In this document: positions 12,296 to 25,018 of the stretch, in pieces
Layout of the letters: every line of letters starts with the position of its first letter
Position numbering within the stretch: the first letter of the stretch is position 1
From: Bugula neritina
Lineage: Eukaryota > Bryozoa > Gymnolaemata > Cheilostomatida > Bugulidae
DNA: 64,000 nt
Assembly (NCBI GenBank): GCA_964035545.1
Contig: OZ037768.1
Coordinates: 2,097,501-2,161,500, forward strand
Direction: 5' to 3'
Position numbers and translations under genes: made by a program
Notes under the pieces: model-generated
What the model was told of the DNA's origin: nothing
What the model saw: only the letters and a program-made list of their open reading frames with translations
The model's database searches: none

Positions 12296-13372
12296 TGTTC
12301 GTAGTTTTTGGTGAGCTACATCATATCGGTCTGGTGGCTAGTGGGTTGACTTAGGTTGAACAGAATACCATGTTTTTAAAGCAACTTATAATATACCCAT
12401 ATATTCATGTGCCAGCTAGTACTATTGAAATCAGAAGAAAATATTTCAAAGAATGCAAACCATCATTAGCTATCCAATTATCAACTATGAAATTACTAAT
12501 AGCTTGCCAAAAAGTGAGTGACATGTGTGCTCAATAGAACTTTAGAGTTGTATAACCTGAATGAAACTGATTTATAAATCAAAGTTTAAGGTGTAATTAT
12601 ATAATAAAATATATTTAAAAATGCAGAATATTCTGTATACAGTATCATATCTGAAAATTTAATGTAGATGTTACAAAGAAGTTGCCTAGTTAAAGTTGAA
12701 AATTAGTTTTAAGTATCAATTTAAAGTCCACAAGAGCTCCTTGAACGAACTTGTCATATGATTTTAATTTATGTAAAAATATCAAGTCTTGGACATCAAC
12801 ACCCTGCTCAACAAAACTGTGTACTGGCAAGAAAATATTTACTCAAGATCTAAAATTGAGATGCATTGTATAAAGTAACATGCAGCATAACATCATGTGA
12901 ATACACATAAAAGACATTATGACTGCGAATTGGGAATTATCACCTCACAGTCAGAGAGATTATGAATACATTATGCATGCCATAACAACAATGTTTTAAA
13001 ATAAGGGTAGACTTCGCTGAAAAAGACATTTCAAGACACCAAAAATAATGTTGCACAAGTCCAAGATTGGCAAACTAAAATTTCCAAGGCATCATAAAAT
13101 AATATTTAAAATGTTAAATATAAATCTATAATTTGATTAAAATAGACTGTGAATTACAAAATAAAGGAGAGTATGTCAGCTGTGGGTATACTGATCTAAA
13201 AAGGCACTATTTATATACTTTGTATTGACACTGGTTACTTAAACAGTAGGCAAAAAAAATTCTAGTTTTAAAACACTGATAGGTGCTAAAAGAATGACTG
13301 GCATTTTTGCAGATAAAAAGTTACTGGACAAAACATGTGCCTTAGAAAAAAATTCAATAAAATAAGAGAGAA

Positions 13373-16300
13373 TTATGCCATTCCTCCAAGTTTGCCAAAT
13401 GCGTAAATATGTCGCTTAGTGTCTTGAAAAGAGTGACAGCTTTTAGAGCATGCTCTGATGACTTTACCCTGCAGCAGCATCTCCGAGTACGTACGTCCCT
13501 CAACCCTGTCAGCAGTCACACGGGAGTCCACTAGCCAGCTGACTATAGCATACCCTGAGAAACAGTCCTGCTTTGAACTAAAACATAACAGTGTGTACAT
13601 TATAACTTTAAAGTAGTGCGGATAGAATAACTCTAAAGTATACAAGTGTGTACAACATATCACACTTGTGTTAAAAGGATTTTATTAGGATATGAAAATA
13701 TATTCATTTATTTAAAGTTTGAAAGCTACACACTCAACCTACAAATTTAAACAGAATAAACTTTTATTGGAATTGCAGTTTTTATTTTTAAAAATAGAAA
13801 TACCCCAAGCTGCTTTAGTAAATCTGAAATCGTACTAAACACACTGAAAATCTAAATATTTCAGCAAATCTTATAGACACTCCTTACTGCATTACCAAGG
13901 AATTGAACAAATATTTATTATACGCGTTGGCTATTTCATTCCAATAATAATTATTTTGTAAACATCCAACCAACAAAAGTGATGTAATTTTCTGAATTAC
14001 TTCTTAGTGTACTGTCAGCACCAAAAAAGGAACGTCAGCTAAAATAGGCCGCTAAATGCACGTAATAAGACTGAGTCCCAACTTACTTGTGTAATCTGGG
14101 TAGAGATTGCTGGCAGCTTGCCAAGTGATGCTCTACAAACTGTTCACACACTTTCTGGTCGTCTTTAGGGAGAGATTTCACAGACTCAGATTTGTCTTTC
14201 CGTCTGAGAATGCTCAGGACACTAGCAACATATTTTAAACATACATTTTAAGTCCGCAGCAAATAAAGAGTTATTTTCAAGCATGAAAACATTTTCCACT
14301 TAACATTAAGACATGAACCCTTTTTACTCTAGAATTTCTCTACAATAGAAGCTTTAAAGAACATAATATAATACATACATATAAGTATTGTAAACTCATA
14401 GAACTAACGCTGCATATTCACAATCGTTCTACTGCTCATCGCTTAAAATCGATACTATATACTCACAATCTTTTCATTGGACTGAGGACGACCTCTGAGT
14501 CAAGGCCAAATGTGAGGAATGTGAAGAAACCTTGACCTGTGTTGAGTACTATGTATATAAACTCGACCTCTACAGACACTGATGTGGTCGTCATGTTGGG
14601 GAGAAACAGTTTCCACGTGTAGTACAGGCTCACCTTAAGGCAGATATAGACCAAACAGCTATAATTGGCAATGAGGAAAATTTTATACTGTAAGCTGATT
14701 CTAAACTTTATAAACTTATTTCAAGTGTTACTCTGAAAGTTATTTGAAAAAAAGCAGTCACTGCTTGTAGAAAACAGATTATAAAGAAAAATAATTTGAA
14801 AAAAGTCAGAAATAAAAAACAATTCAAAGCAAAATTGTCAAAAATAATGCAATAATTAAAATTGTTTAAAAAAGATATTATTTAAACATAATTAGTGTAT
14901 TAAAGATGTAAATGCATTAGCAAAGCTGGCACAACTGACTATTGCAGCAAGGCAAGAATTTAGGTGCTTGCAGCAAATTATGAGAAAGTAACAATAAGAA
15001 ACGTATTTGTCCTGATGAGAATAATTATTTGACTTGATGTAAATTTTGTGAGGTTTAAATTTTGGTTTGATTAAACTGAATCATAATTAGTGCCGTTATG
15101 CATAGAATTCACCTAAGAAGCAATATCATTTGTTTAGTAGGAACTCAACATAGTGCAAGTTTCATCAAGTCATTTTTGCAAAGTGATTTCGCACCTTTAA
15201 TTCAGTTTTTTTTTCAAATTAGAGGTTTCATTTTTGCAGCACACATAAGGCACATAACTCTAATCTCTTAGACTGAGTAACAAATATTCATTGTTAGTTG
15301 ATCAACCTAATGCCTGGCTAAACACAGTATGATGGAAGTACAGATGTTTACTCACAATAATCTGACAGAGTAGGAGAATGAAGAGTAACAACACAACTCT
15401 ACCAATCTGATAGTGACTAGCATACATGCTGTCTTTATTAGTCTTGTCATATGATTGGAGCAGAATCTGGCACCTGGGTAACATAGTATATAATGTAACA
15501 TAACATAATATATAATATAACATAACATAATATAACATATATAACATAACATAATATAATATAACATATTATAATATATAAGATAACATAATATAATGTA
15601 TATAATAATATAATATTGTAAAGCATAATATAACATAAATATTATGTGTAGAAGTAGGTGTAGCTGTAGGTGTGTGTGTTATATGTAAGTTATGTATGTA
15701 ATTATTATAAAGTAGAAGATAGACAACAATTTAGGGTTTTGTGATGCTGGTTGGTTTGAATCATTTGTTGAATATTTTACATCAGCATGTGATAAGGAGG
15801 GCTACGGGAAGAGTCAATGACAAAGCATTGTAGGTAAAGAATGAAAAAGAGGGTACAACTCTCTGTACAAATAAACATTTTCCAGTATGAAATAAATTGT
15901 AGCTCATGATCATGTAATCATGCAACATCATTTTATTTTTATTGTGCCACATTGTGGGGACTAAACCAACACAACTGTGGTGCCATACTTATTCATTAGT
16001 CACAAGCGGTAGACTACAACTATCAAAGTGACAAGCAGCTAACCGCAGAGAATTGGAGCAAAGAATGCTGATCGATTTTTAGTTTTCCTTAAAAAGAATC
16101 TACATCCCAAAGCGTAAGGAAGCAACAAAAGATAATGTAGAATCAGTCTACATTCTAGAGCCGTATTGCGTAGAGTAAAGACTTAGAATGCAAGATATTA
16201 GAAGGTAGCAAAGTCTCCAATGTCTAATGTAGCAATCAAAAACATACACTGTAATTATTAGAAGGTACACAGGCTAATAATAGGATTGCCAGTATTCATG

Positions 16301-19300
16301 CAGCTCATTAAAAGTGCAGTGACAGGAGTAGGACCGGTCACATGAGAGGGAAGGAGATAAGGAACTAATCTGATTCGTTACGCGTTTATAATAGATCTGT
16401 AAAACAACCACTATTTATTTTCTACAAAATTAGAAAATACTTTTCTTCAAATAACAATACTTATTGAACATATCTCAAGTGTTAACACTCCCTGCGCTAA
16501 TCAGGAAAGACTGTAACCATGTCAACAATAAAACATCAAATATCAACTTCACAATGAAATGTTTCACAAGTTCACAGTTAACATTCAGGAGAATGTAATT
16601 TAAAGTCTAGCCAGACTTACTGTTCCACTCTCTCACAGTCCACCTCAGGGGGACACAAGCGCCGCGTGTTCCGATTGTCACCAACAGACGGTGGCGAGTG
16701 TGGAATTATGTCTTCAATGTTAGCTAGAGATCCTTTCTGGCCAGAGCAACTAGCCGAGTGGCACGGTAGACGATCTCCAGCCGCTACGGACAGAAAACAA
16801 GACTGTCTTACCTTGCTGTCGGACCACGGCAGCAGTGACACGACAAAAGCATATAGTGCTGCCGTATAGTATGAAGCAGTTTATTGTATCAACACACCTC
16901 CGTTGCTGCCATCACAGCTACCATAACATCTTGCTGACTGGGTAGATGAGAGAAGAGACGAAGTAGAGCTAGCCACAGAACCATCATCATCTTCACAGTC
17001 TTCAGAACAGAGAGGTTTAGTCTCGGAGTCGGGTTTCTTTTCAATGGAGGGACTGAGGCTATTTGATTGTCTTTGACGCAATATTAGAGCACAGACTGAG
17101 ATGACGATGTTTATAACCAGCACAGCCACAGTTGATATCATCTACAGTAGAGAGTAAGTGTTATCTACAGTATAGAGTAAGTGATATCTACAGTATATAG
17201 TAAGTGATATCTACAGTATAGAGTAAGTGATATCTACAGTACAGAGTAAGTGATATCTACAGTACAGAGTAAGTGATATCTACAGTACAGAGTAAGTGAT
17301 ATCTACAGTATAGACTAAGTGATATCTACAATAAACATATACCTACATTTACATGTACGTACAGCGAGTATACACTTACCTGTATGGACAGATAGTAGAC
17401 ACTTACCTGTACGTTACCAAATATGATGAGACCCGCAGCAGGCTCAGTGGTGAAATAGCCTACAGTGGCTATCATAGTGACTATCAGCATGGGCAGCCTA
17501 CAACAACCCTGAATATAGATACACTCTGAACAGGTGAGAGGGCTACAGAGATACTAGTACTATATTATAGCAGTTTGCAGGCCACAATATTTCTCCTCCT
17601 TGTAATGAGAATACAGTGTATTGAGTGTACAAGAGTGTGTATCATGCAGAGAGTAACAAGTAACTGGACTCAAGTATGGCTTAACGTAGACTCGATATTC
17701 TCAAGTATATAACTTGACTGGCAGTATAAAACACAATGTTCTAGAGGGTTCTATAGAGAACATTAGCTCACCCTAGACCGTAGGAGAGCAGCCAGGGCCT
17801 GAGGAAGAGGGCACTGCAGAGACTACGGCAGCTGATGAAGTAGATGGTAATAGACGTGACCACAGTCATGGCTGACACCCCCAGTACCCCCACACTGTGC
17901 AACGCAAACCCCAGATACATCCACCACTGCACGCTGTCAGAGTGTGATGAGCTGTTTGTGTCATCTATGATGTTGCCTATAGTGATCAGCAGCTGCAAAT
18001 AGTAAGTATACACTACAGTAAGTACATACTACAGTAAGTACATACTACAGTAAGTATATACTACAGTAAGTATATACTACAGTAAGTATATACTACAGTA
18101 AGTATATACTACAGTAAGTATATACTACAGTAAGTACATAATACAGTAAGTACATACTACAGTAAGTATATACTACAGTAAGTATATACTACAGTAAGTA
18201 TATACTACAGTAAGTACATACTACAGTAAGTACATACTACAGTAAGTATATACTACAGTAAGTATATACTACAGTAAGTACATAATACAGTAAGTATATA
18301 CTGCAGTAAGTACATAATACAGTAAGTATATACTACAGTAAGTATATATTACAGTAAGTAGATACTACAGTAAGTATATACTACAGTAAGTACATAATAC
18401 AGTAAGTATATACTGCAGTAAGTACATAATACAGTAAGTATATACTATAGTAAGTACATACTACAGTAAGTAGATACTATAGTACGTATATACTACAGTA
18501 AGTACATACTACAGTAAGTATATACTACAGTAAGGATATACTACAGTAAGTATATACTACAGTAAGTATATACTACAGTAAGTATATACTGCAGTAAGTA
18601 CATACTACAGTAAGTATATACTACAGTAAGGATATACTACAGTAAGTATATACTACAGTAAGTATATACTACAGTAAGTATATACTACAGTAAGTATATA
18701 CTACAGTAAGTATATACTGCAGTAAGTACATACTACAGTAAGTATATACTACAGTAAGGATATACTACAGTAAGTATATACTACAGTAAGTATATACTAC
18801 AGTAAGTATATACTACAGTAAGTATATACTACAGTAAGTATATACTACAGTAAGTACATAATACAGTAAGTATATACTGCAGTAAGTACATAATACAGTA
18901 AGTATATACTACAGTAAGTATATATTACAGTAAGTAGATACTACAGTAAGTATATACTACAGTAAGTACATAATACAGTAAGTATATACTGCAGTAAGTA
19001 CATAATACAGTAAGTATATACTATAGTAAGTACATACTACAGTAAGTAGATACTATAGTACGTATATACTACAGTAAGTACATACTACAGTAAGTATATA
19101 CTACAGTAAGGATATACTACAGTAAGTATATACTACAGTAAGTATATACTACAGTAAGTATATACTGCAGTAAGTACATACTACAGTAAGTATATACTAC
19201 AGTAAGGATATACTACAGTAAGTATATACTACAGTAAGTATATACTACAGTAAGTATATACTACAGTAAGTATATACTACAGTAAGTATATACTGCAGTA

Positions 19301-22300
19301 AGTACATACTACAGTAAGTATATACTACAGTAAGGATATACTACAGTAAGTATATACTACAGTAAGTATATACTACAGTAAGTATATACTACAGTAAGTA
19401 TATACTACAGTAAGTATATACTACAGTAAGTACATACTACAGTGGTTTAGATATTGTGTTGAGTTAGACAGTTACAACTATATATAAAATCATTTAAAAG
19501 TCCATAATCTAGTGCTAGCTTCTATTATATTCACATTTATTAAACCCCATTTCCTGCTTAGCCCAATAAGAGAGGCTGATATACAGAGACCAGCTTCACC
19601 AACTCTATGATAGCTCACAGTAAAGTGATGTCTTTCTAGAGTAATGTAATGTAATCTAAACTTTAGTCCACAGTCTAAGGTCCAAGATATGAACTGGTGT
19701 TTTTGTTTCTAACAAAATCTTTTAATAACAAAATGCATGAAGCTAGATTGTTTTCCAATGCCCAAAGTATTAACTAAGTTCACTGTAAGAAAAGCTACAA
19801 AGTGATAACTGTCTTTAAAACTATTTGAAATCAAAAATTTACAAGAAGTTGAAAATGTAAGCAAGGACCAACATTTTCAAACAGCTAACTATAATAACCT
19901 TGAACTCCTAATACCCATTACACATACACGAAGGCTGTGAGCCTCAGGTTTGTGACCCACCCTCCCCCACCCACAGTTTATATTCACTAATGATTGAAGG
20001 ACTAGTGGAAACTTGCAGTGAAGGAGAGGCTACCTGGAACAGTGCTATGAGTAAAACCATGAGATGTGGCATCCTTGTTGATCTCTTCGTAAAAATAAAC
20101 AGCAGCAGAACAGCAATCTGCAGCAAAATAAACTTTCAACAGAAAAACAAAACAGTAATATGTAGCAGTGTAGCTCTTCCAGTCAAGTAGGAGTTGTCTC
20201 TCCCACTAAAGAAGGAGTTATCTTTCCCGTTAGAGTAGGAGTTATCTCTTCCAGTTCAGTAGGAGTTATTTCTCCCAGTAAAGTAGGAGTTATCCCTCCC
20301 AGTAAAGTAGGAGTTATCCCTCCCAGTAAAGTAGGAGTTATCCCTCCCAGTAAAGTAGGAGTTATCTCTCCCAGTAAAGTAGGAATTATTTTTCATAATA
20401 GAGTAGGAGTTATCTTAACAATTTCAAGGAAGTTCACAGACACCTTATTTATTAGGCAATAACTTCCTCACTGAATCATAACTACGTAATGAGATATTTA
20501 CTTGCAAACTCCCCAAAACTATAAGATATGCAACATGTAAGTTGTGAGGAAATCCTTCAAGGATGTTGCTATAGTTACCAAATCTAATGGCTACTAAACA
20601 TTCATTCCCAACTTAAAAAAACAACGAAATGCCCATAACAAAATTTAATAGGATAATCATAGTGTAACTATGATTTCAGGTGTATCCTGGTTTAGGCTAT
20701 AAAAACAACTAGCTATTCACATTCTAATGACAGGGCATAGAATAATGCACATTAGTATGAAGACATGGTAACCTAAAACTACTTTTTAAAGGCAAATGTA
20801 TTACACAAGAAATCTGACAGACTAAACACAAAATCATTGAATAGGGAGTTAATCTGTACAGCTGGAGTAACTAATTCCTTTGCACAAGAAATCTCAGCCT
20901 GAAGCTTTTCAGACAAACAGTAGAATGCAGGGGACACAACTCTACAGTGTAGCTATACCTACACAGGATATTAATGTTAGTATAGCCACATCCAAGGAGG
21001 TCTGCGAGAAGATAACTTGAGCATCCACAGGGAATATCTGCATCCCAACCATCATGGCAGATGTAAACATGAGCGGGGCTGATATAACTGTACTTAGCAC
21101 CAGGGAAGTAGCAATCTGCAGAAGATAAAATAACTGTAATGAATACTATGGAAGTAGCAATCTGCAGAAGATAAAATATGTACTAAAAAAACTAGTTGGT
21201 TGCAAAACGAATTAGTTACCTTGAAACCTGTCAACGGAGATAAAATTTTATTCAAAATATTTTAGAAATAAATATTTCAGCATAATATCTATTGCATCAA
21301 CATTTCAGTGTTTCAAATAAAGCAAACAGTGACACACACACTTCTGAAAGCCGCCTACTACTATCTCTAGGACTTTATAACAGAACATTCCAGAATGCAA
21401 ATGAATGAGAAGTCTTACCAGATCTGTGCCCACAGAGTAATGTGTAGCGTAGATATAGACACTGGGGGCTGTAGGAAACGTGCCGTACAAAAAGGCAAAC
21501 ATAGAGTAGTCTGAGGAAGAGTTAGTTGAGGAACCACAGTCTAAGGCAGCTGTTATACCCATGGCAACCATCGGAAACAGCAATCTGCAGAATATGCTTT
21601 TAAAGAAGTTATTTTTAAAGAATTTGTCTAGCAGCTCCACATAATTAAATATTATTGCCATTTATTTTCTATATATAATTGCAATACAAATAGATGTAAT
21701 TTTGTTTAGACAATAAAACGCAGTAAAACCACACAGAGAACTTTGTTTAGAGTTACTAGACTCACAGCTTTACAAATATAAGCATTCCGCTGCCCATTAG
21801 CAGAGATGTCATTGTCTTGTTGAACTTTCCCACAATGCCTAGCCCCACGATGAACAGGGCGCAGGCATCAAACGCATCACCTATAAAATCGCAGCTCCAT
21901 ATTACAATATGCGTATATTCTCATTAATAGTTAGAGAGGACCTAGTTTTCATACTTGGGTGCAGAAATGTGGATTTTTGTTTAACTTGCGTTTATAATCT
22001 TTTTTGGCATTTGAATTTAAAGCCTAACTGCTTCATAACTTGAGCAGACAACTAATACAAATATCTGTTAGAACCAGGGCTAATAGAATTACAGCTATGT
22101 ACCTATCCCAGCTTTTATATGTTGGAGGAGTGGAAATGTCTTTTTATTGTAAAGTAACATTGCTGGTAGCGTATCTGAGCAATAGAAATGGTTGTGTAAC
22201 TGGGGTGTAGGCTATAGACTGCTCAAAGTCCAACAGTTGGCCAGGGCACCAGCCAGCTAATGAGTGTAGCTTACAACATCATATTGTAAAATAATAGCTG

Positions 22301-25018
22301 CAAGAAGGCAGATGCTAGGACAAGATATGTGACTGTTACTGCTACATGCAGAGGGTAGTAGAGGTAAATAACCAGTTGCTTATTACAAAATGAATCACAT
22401 CACGTTAGGTTGTCATAGCAACTAACTGTTGCCTCATAGTAACATGCTAATGTCAGTTGCCATTGCATTACTTAGGATACAATGAAACATGGGTGAGAGC
22501 AATACAAGAACTTACACCATGTATACGTGTTACTATACTTACACTATGTTGTTCTTATGGTTTAGAAATATTACTTACTGGCAATAATTACAACAATAAT
22601 ATTATCCTCAGTGGGCTACACATAAGTCTTCATTACAGAGTATTACATGCATATGGCAACTGTAACAGAATGACATGTAATTTGCTCAAGAAATCCCGAG
22701 GAGTTACTGCGACGGCTTACTATGAATAGTTACTGTGATGGGTAACTAGTAACTGTAGTGAGTTACTAGTAACTGTGACATGAATAACTCACTGAGTGTG
22801 GTGAGCAGGTTTGTCAGTATGAGAGGTAGTTTGTGGGAGAAGATGAAGTTGGCAGCCACACCCAAGGCTGTCATCACTATAATCGGGTTCAATACAATCC
22901 GCTTGAGAACGTTCTTTAGTAGTCTAGTCTTGTTTCTACAGACATGTCACATGATACAGACATGTCACACGCTACAGATATGTCACATGATACAGACATG
23001 TCACATGATACAGACATGTCACACGTTACAGACATGTCACATGATACAGACATGTCACATGATACAGACATGTCACATGATACAGAAATTTCACACACTA
23101 TAGACATGTCATATTTCACAAATCCACCATACAAATCAAACACAGCCAAAATCAAGAGATCATACACTGAATGTCTAATAAGTAATATTTGATAGCACAA
23201 GTTTTACAGACATCAACACTCAAGTAGGCCTGCTTTCTAATTATAGGTAAGAATTTCGAATATTTTATTACAATATTTAATAATTCAAACAGATTCACAC
23301 ATATATAAATGAATGGTTTTGTTTGTTGTGGCACCAAGTAAGTTGCATGCTATCGTCCAGCAGAGCAAAAGCAAAAGCTTACCGAGGGCGAGGGTCCTCG
23401 TCAGAAGATGCCTTGTGCAGTTCCAGCAGCACAAAGCCAATGGGGTTGAGTATGAGCAGAGAGATTGGTGCCAGCAGGTATATGTACTGCAGCAGCTCAG
23501 GACGAGTCTCGCCGTAAATGGCTTTTACTAAATAATAAACTTACTTTACTAAATCATCAACTTACTATAGTAAGTGAATGTGCTCTTAACTCTGAAGAGA
23601 AGCAACATGCCCTTATTAAATTAAATTCGAGTAGTATTTCTGTAACTTTGGTTCGGTTTTTACACCGTGAGCTGTAGTTTCAGCATACTTGGATAAAACA
23701 AAGTAACATATATACAGTAGATTGTAAGTAAGATGAATTTGAACAAGATAAATATATAAATAAACTTTATATAAAACATTCATGAAATGCATTCGCCCAC
23801 CTTTCTAAGGGATTTGACTTCCTAACAGACACACTTGCATGTTATCTCGATTCAGTGAAGCTCTCTAATGATGAAAAGTGCCTTGATGGCAGAAAACATT
23901 TAAAGAGAAAGTAGAGAAATAACTCCAACACATTTAGCGTTCGAGGGGAAGTAAGGGGCCAGTGTTAAAGAACCTACCTATCGGGTAGCCCAGAGCGAAG
24001 TCATTACTCTGAGTCACGAATATGCCAGTGAGAGCGGCCAGGCCAACATTGCAAGGACGTTTCACAAGCAAACACACGAATAGCACCAGGAAGAAGAGTG
24101 TGGCTTTACTTATAAATATGGCACCAATGAACGTCCAATCAACCTGTAACATGTAACAACATGTTGAGTGGAGAGGTACAATGCTGATACTACAGACATG
24201 TCATAGAAGATATAATAACTGAATATTTCTCTATTAGTAGTGAAATGGCATATTTACACATTGAAGCTTAGCCAGAGAAAAATCATATTGTAAATGAATT
24301 CTATGTTGAAGGCTCTTTGTCACTTCGCACTTTTTGTAAAGCTTATAAAAACACTACACAATATATTTTAGAATGTCGGAAAAAAATTCTAAAATGATGT
24401 CATAAAAACATCAATTAAGTTCATTTGTTGTATTAATACTTAATAGTACAAGATATTCTATGTTGTGGAACTTATCTTTATGCTGAGGAAATTCAGCAAA
24501 TCTCAAGAACTCTTATGATATAAAAAAGTACTGAGTGGCTGAAAAGTTTTAATTTTTGCTAAAAAAAAATTTAATAAATGTATGTACGCCTTAACTTTTG
24601 GAAGCTTGTCAGCAAAACATCATGGGACCAGCATGTGTAGCAAAAGCTATCCATAGCTTCCCTTTAGCACACATTATATAACATACTATCATAAGACCAC
24701 TGTATACAATATCCTATCACAAAACAGCAGGGTCAGAGTTCAAGCTACTGTTGCTGTCATCATACTCAAAGGAAGTAAAATAGCAGACAAACGTACAACA
24801 GTCCAATCTAGAGTAGCCATGCTGTTGAAGAGAAGGGCTGGGAGAGCAAATGAAGTGGTGAAGGTATTGAGACCCTTAGCATGGGTTCTGTTGATCCACT
24901 TGGCCCTACCAGTCACATAACCAAGTAATATTATGGTGAAGCACTCTACAATCGCAGGGTAGAGGCTAGTGAAGGTATCCACGTGGGGACTGGTAGAGTT
25001 TGACATTGGAAAATCCAT
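13373..25018 (-). CDS. GPR155: GPR155/LYCHOS lysosomal cholesterol sensor (PIN-like transporter, GPCR-like and DEP domains)
   Basis: Sixteen phase-consistent exons: 25018-24797, 24143-23978, 23527-23383, 22935-22793, 21880-21766, 21584-21419, 21115-20963, 20117-20034, 17992-17772, 17497-17407, 17141-16898, 16783-16621, 15473-15356, 14633-14467, 14221-14087 and 13577-13373, giving 845 aa (human about 870). The first half is the auxin-carrier/PIN-like transporter module, with TQSNDFALGYPI, LLAPISLLILNPIGF and FAFLYGTFPTAPSV all matching human GPR155 in order. A GPCR-like helical module follows, with a long acidic/Ser loop in exons 11-12 and NTGQGFFTFLTFGLD. A DEP domain (AIVSWLVDSRV) closes the protein. 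In mammals it senses lysosomal cholesterol and relieves GATOR1 inhibition of mTORC1. An in-frame TAA just upstream supports the chosen ATG. Introns are rich in minisatellites. Confidence 0.95.
15484..15640. repeat. AT-rich (TATAACATAA)-like simple repeat, GPR155 intron 12
   Basis: Degenerate TATAACATAA/TATAATATAA tract beginning about 10 bp upstream of the exon 13 acceptor (exon starts 15473 on the minus strand). No coding content. Confidence 0.85.
17135..17335. repeat. 23-bp minisatellite copying the GPR155 exon 11 acceptor
   Basis: About eight units of a 23-bp motif (plus strand AGAGTAAGTGATATCTACAG plus 3 bp). On the gene's strand each unit carries CTGTAGATATC, and the true exon 11 junction is CTGTAG/ATGATATC. 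The array begins in the first bases of exon 11 (17141) and runs into intron 10. Confidence 0.93.
18002..19442. repeat. 16-bp minisatellite, 1.44 kb, with 576-bp higher-order period, GPR155 intron 8
   Basis: About 90 units of CAGTAAGTATATACTA with variants (ACATAC, AGATAC, GGATAT, CGTATA). Marker variants recur 576 bp apart (36 units): TATATT at 18345 and 18921, and AGTACG at 18481 and 19057. This shows block duplication. The array ends about 9 bp from the exon 9 acceptor (17993). On the plus strand nearly every unit contains GTAAGT. Confidence 0.97.
20180..20415. repeat. 24-bp minisatellite, GPR155 intron 7
   Basis: About ten degenerate units around GTAGGAGTTATCTCTCCCAG plus 4 bp, diverging toward the right. 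It starts about 60 bp from the exon 8 acceptor at 20117. Confidence 0.9.
21104..21178. repeat. 29-bp direct duplication of the GPR155 exon 7 acceptor
   Basis: A 29-bp string spans the exon 7 junction (21104-21132) and is repeated exactly 46 bp further into the intron (21150-21178). Each copy holds, on the gene strand, TTATCTTCTGCAG followed by ATTGCTACTTCC, i.e. the acceptor plus the first 12 exon bases. Only the inner copy is continuous with the exon. Confidence 0.93.
22936..23105. repeat. 18-bp minisatellite running into the GPR155 exon 4 acceptor
   Basis: About nine units of ACAGACATGTCACATGAT (plus strand). On the gene strand the units read CATGTCTGTAT or CATATCTGTAG. The working acceptor CATGTCTGTAG/AAACAAG is the terminal unit of the array. 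Confidence 0.94.

Larger units (their letters stand above)
11379..13372. other. Abutting 3' UTRs of WIPF and GPR155
   Basis: No coding exon recognised. This is the convergent gap between the two stop codons. A plus-strand AATAAA and minus-strand AATAAA motifs lie within about 90 bp near 12210-12295, so most of the interval is probably transcribed as 3' UTR from one strand or the other. Confidence 0.55.

Noticed and set aside
18002-19442. CRISPR-like regular array
   Set aside because: Units are contiguous with no unique spacers, the setting is a eukaryotic intron, and no cas genes are present. The same applies to the other arrays.
22780-23200. Histidine/methionine-rich MSHDTD and CDMSVS repeat proteins
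   Set aside because: Frames of the 18-bp array next to GPR155 exon 4. Only 22793-22935 on the minus strand codes.
23520-23527. Placing the GPR155 exon 3 acceptor at GTAAAAG (exon from 23521)
   Set aside because: The AG six bases earlier (exon from 23527) restores GYPIVKAIY, which matches the human GYPIVEALY, so it was preferred.
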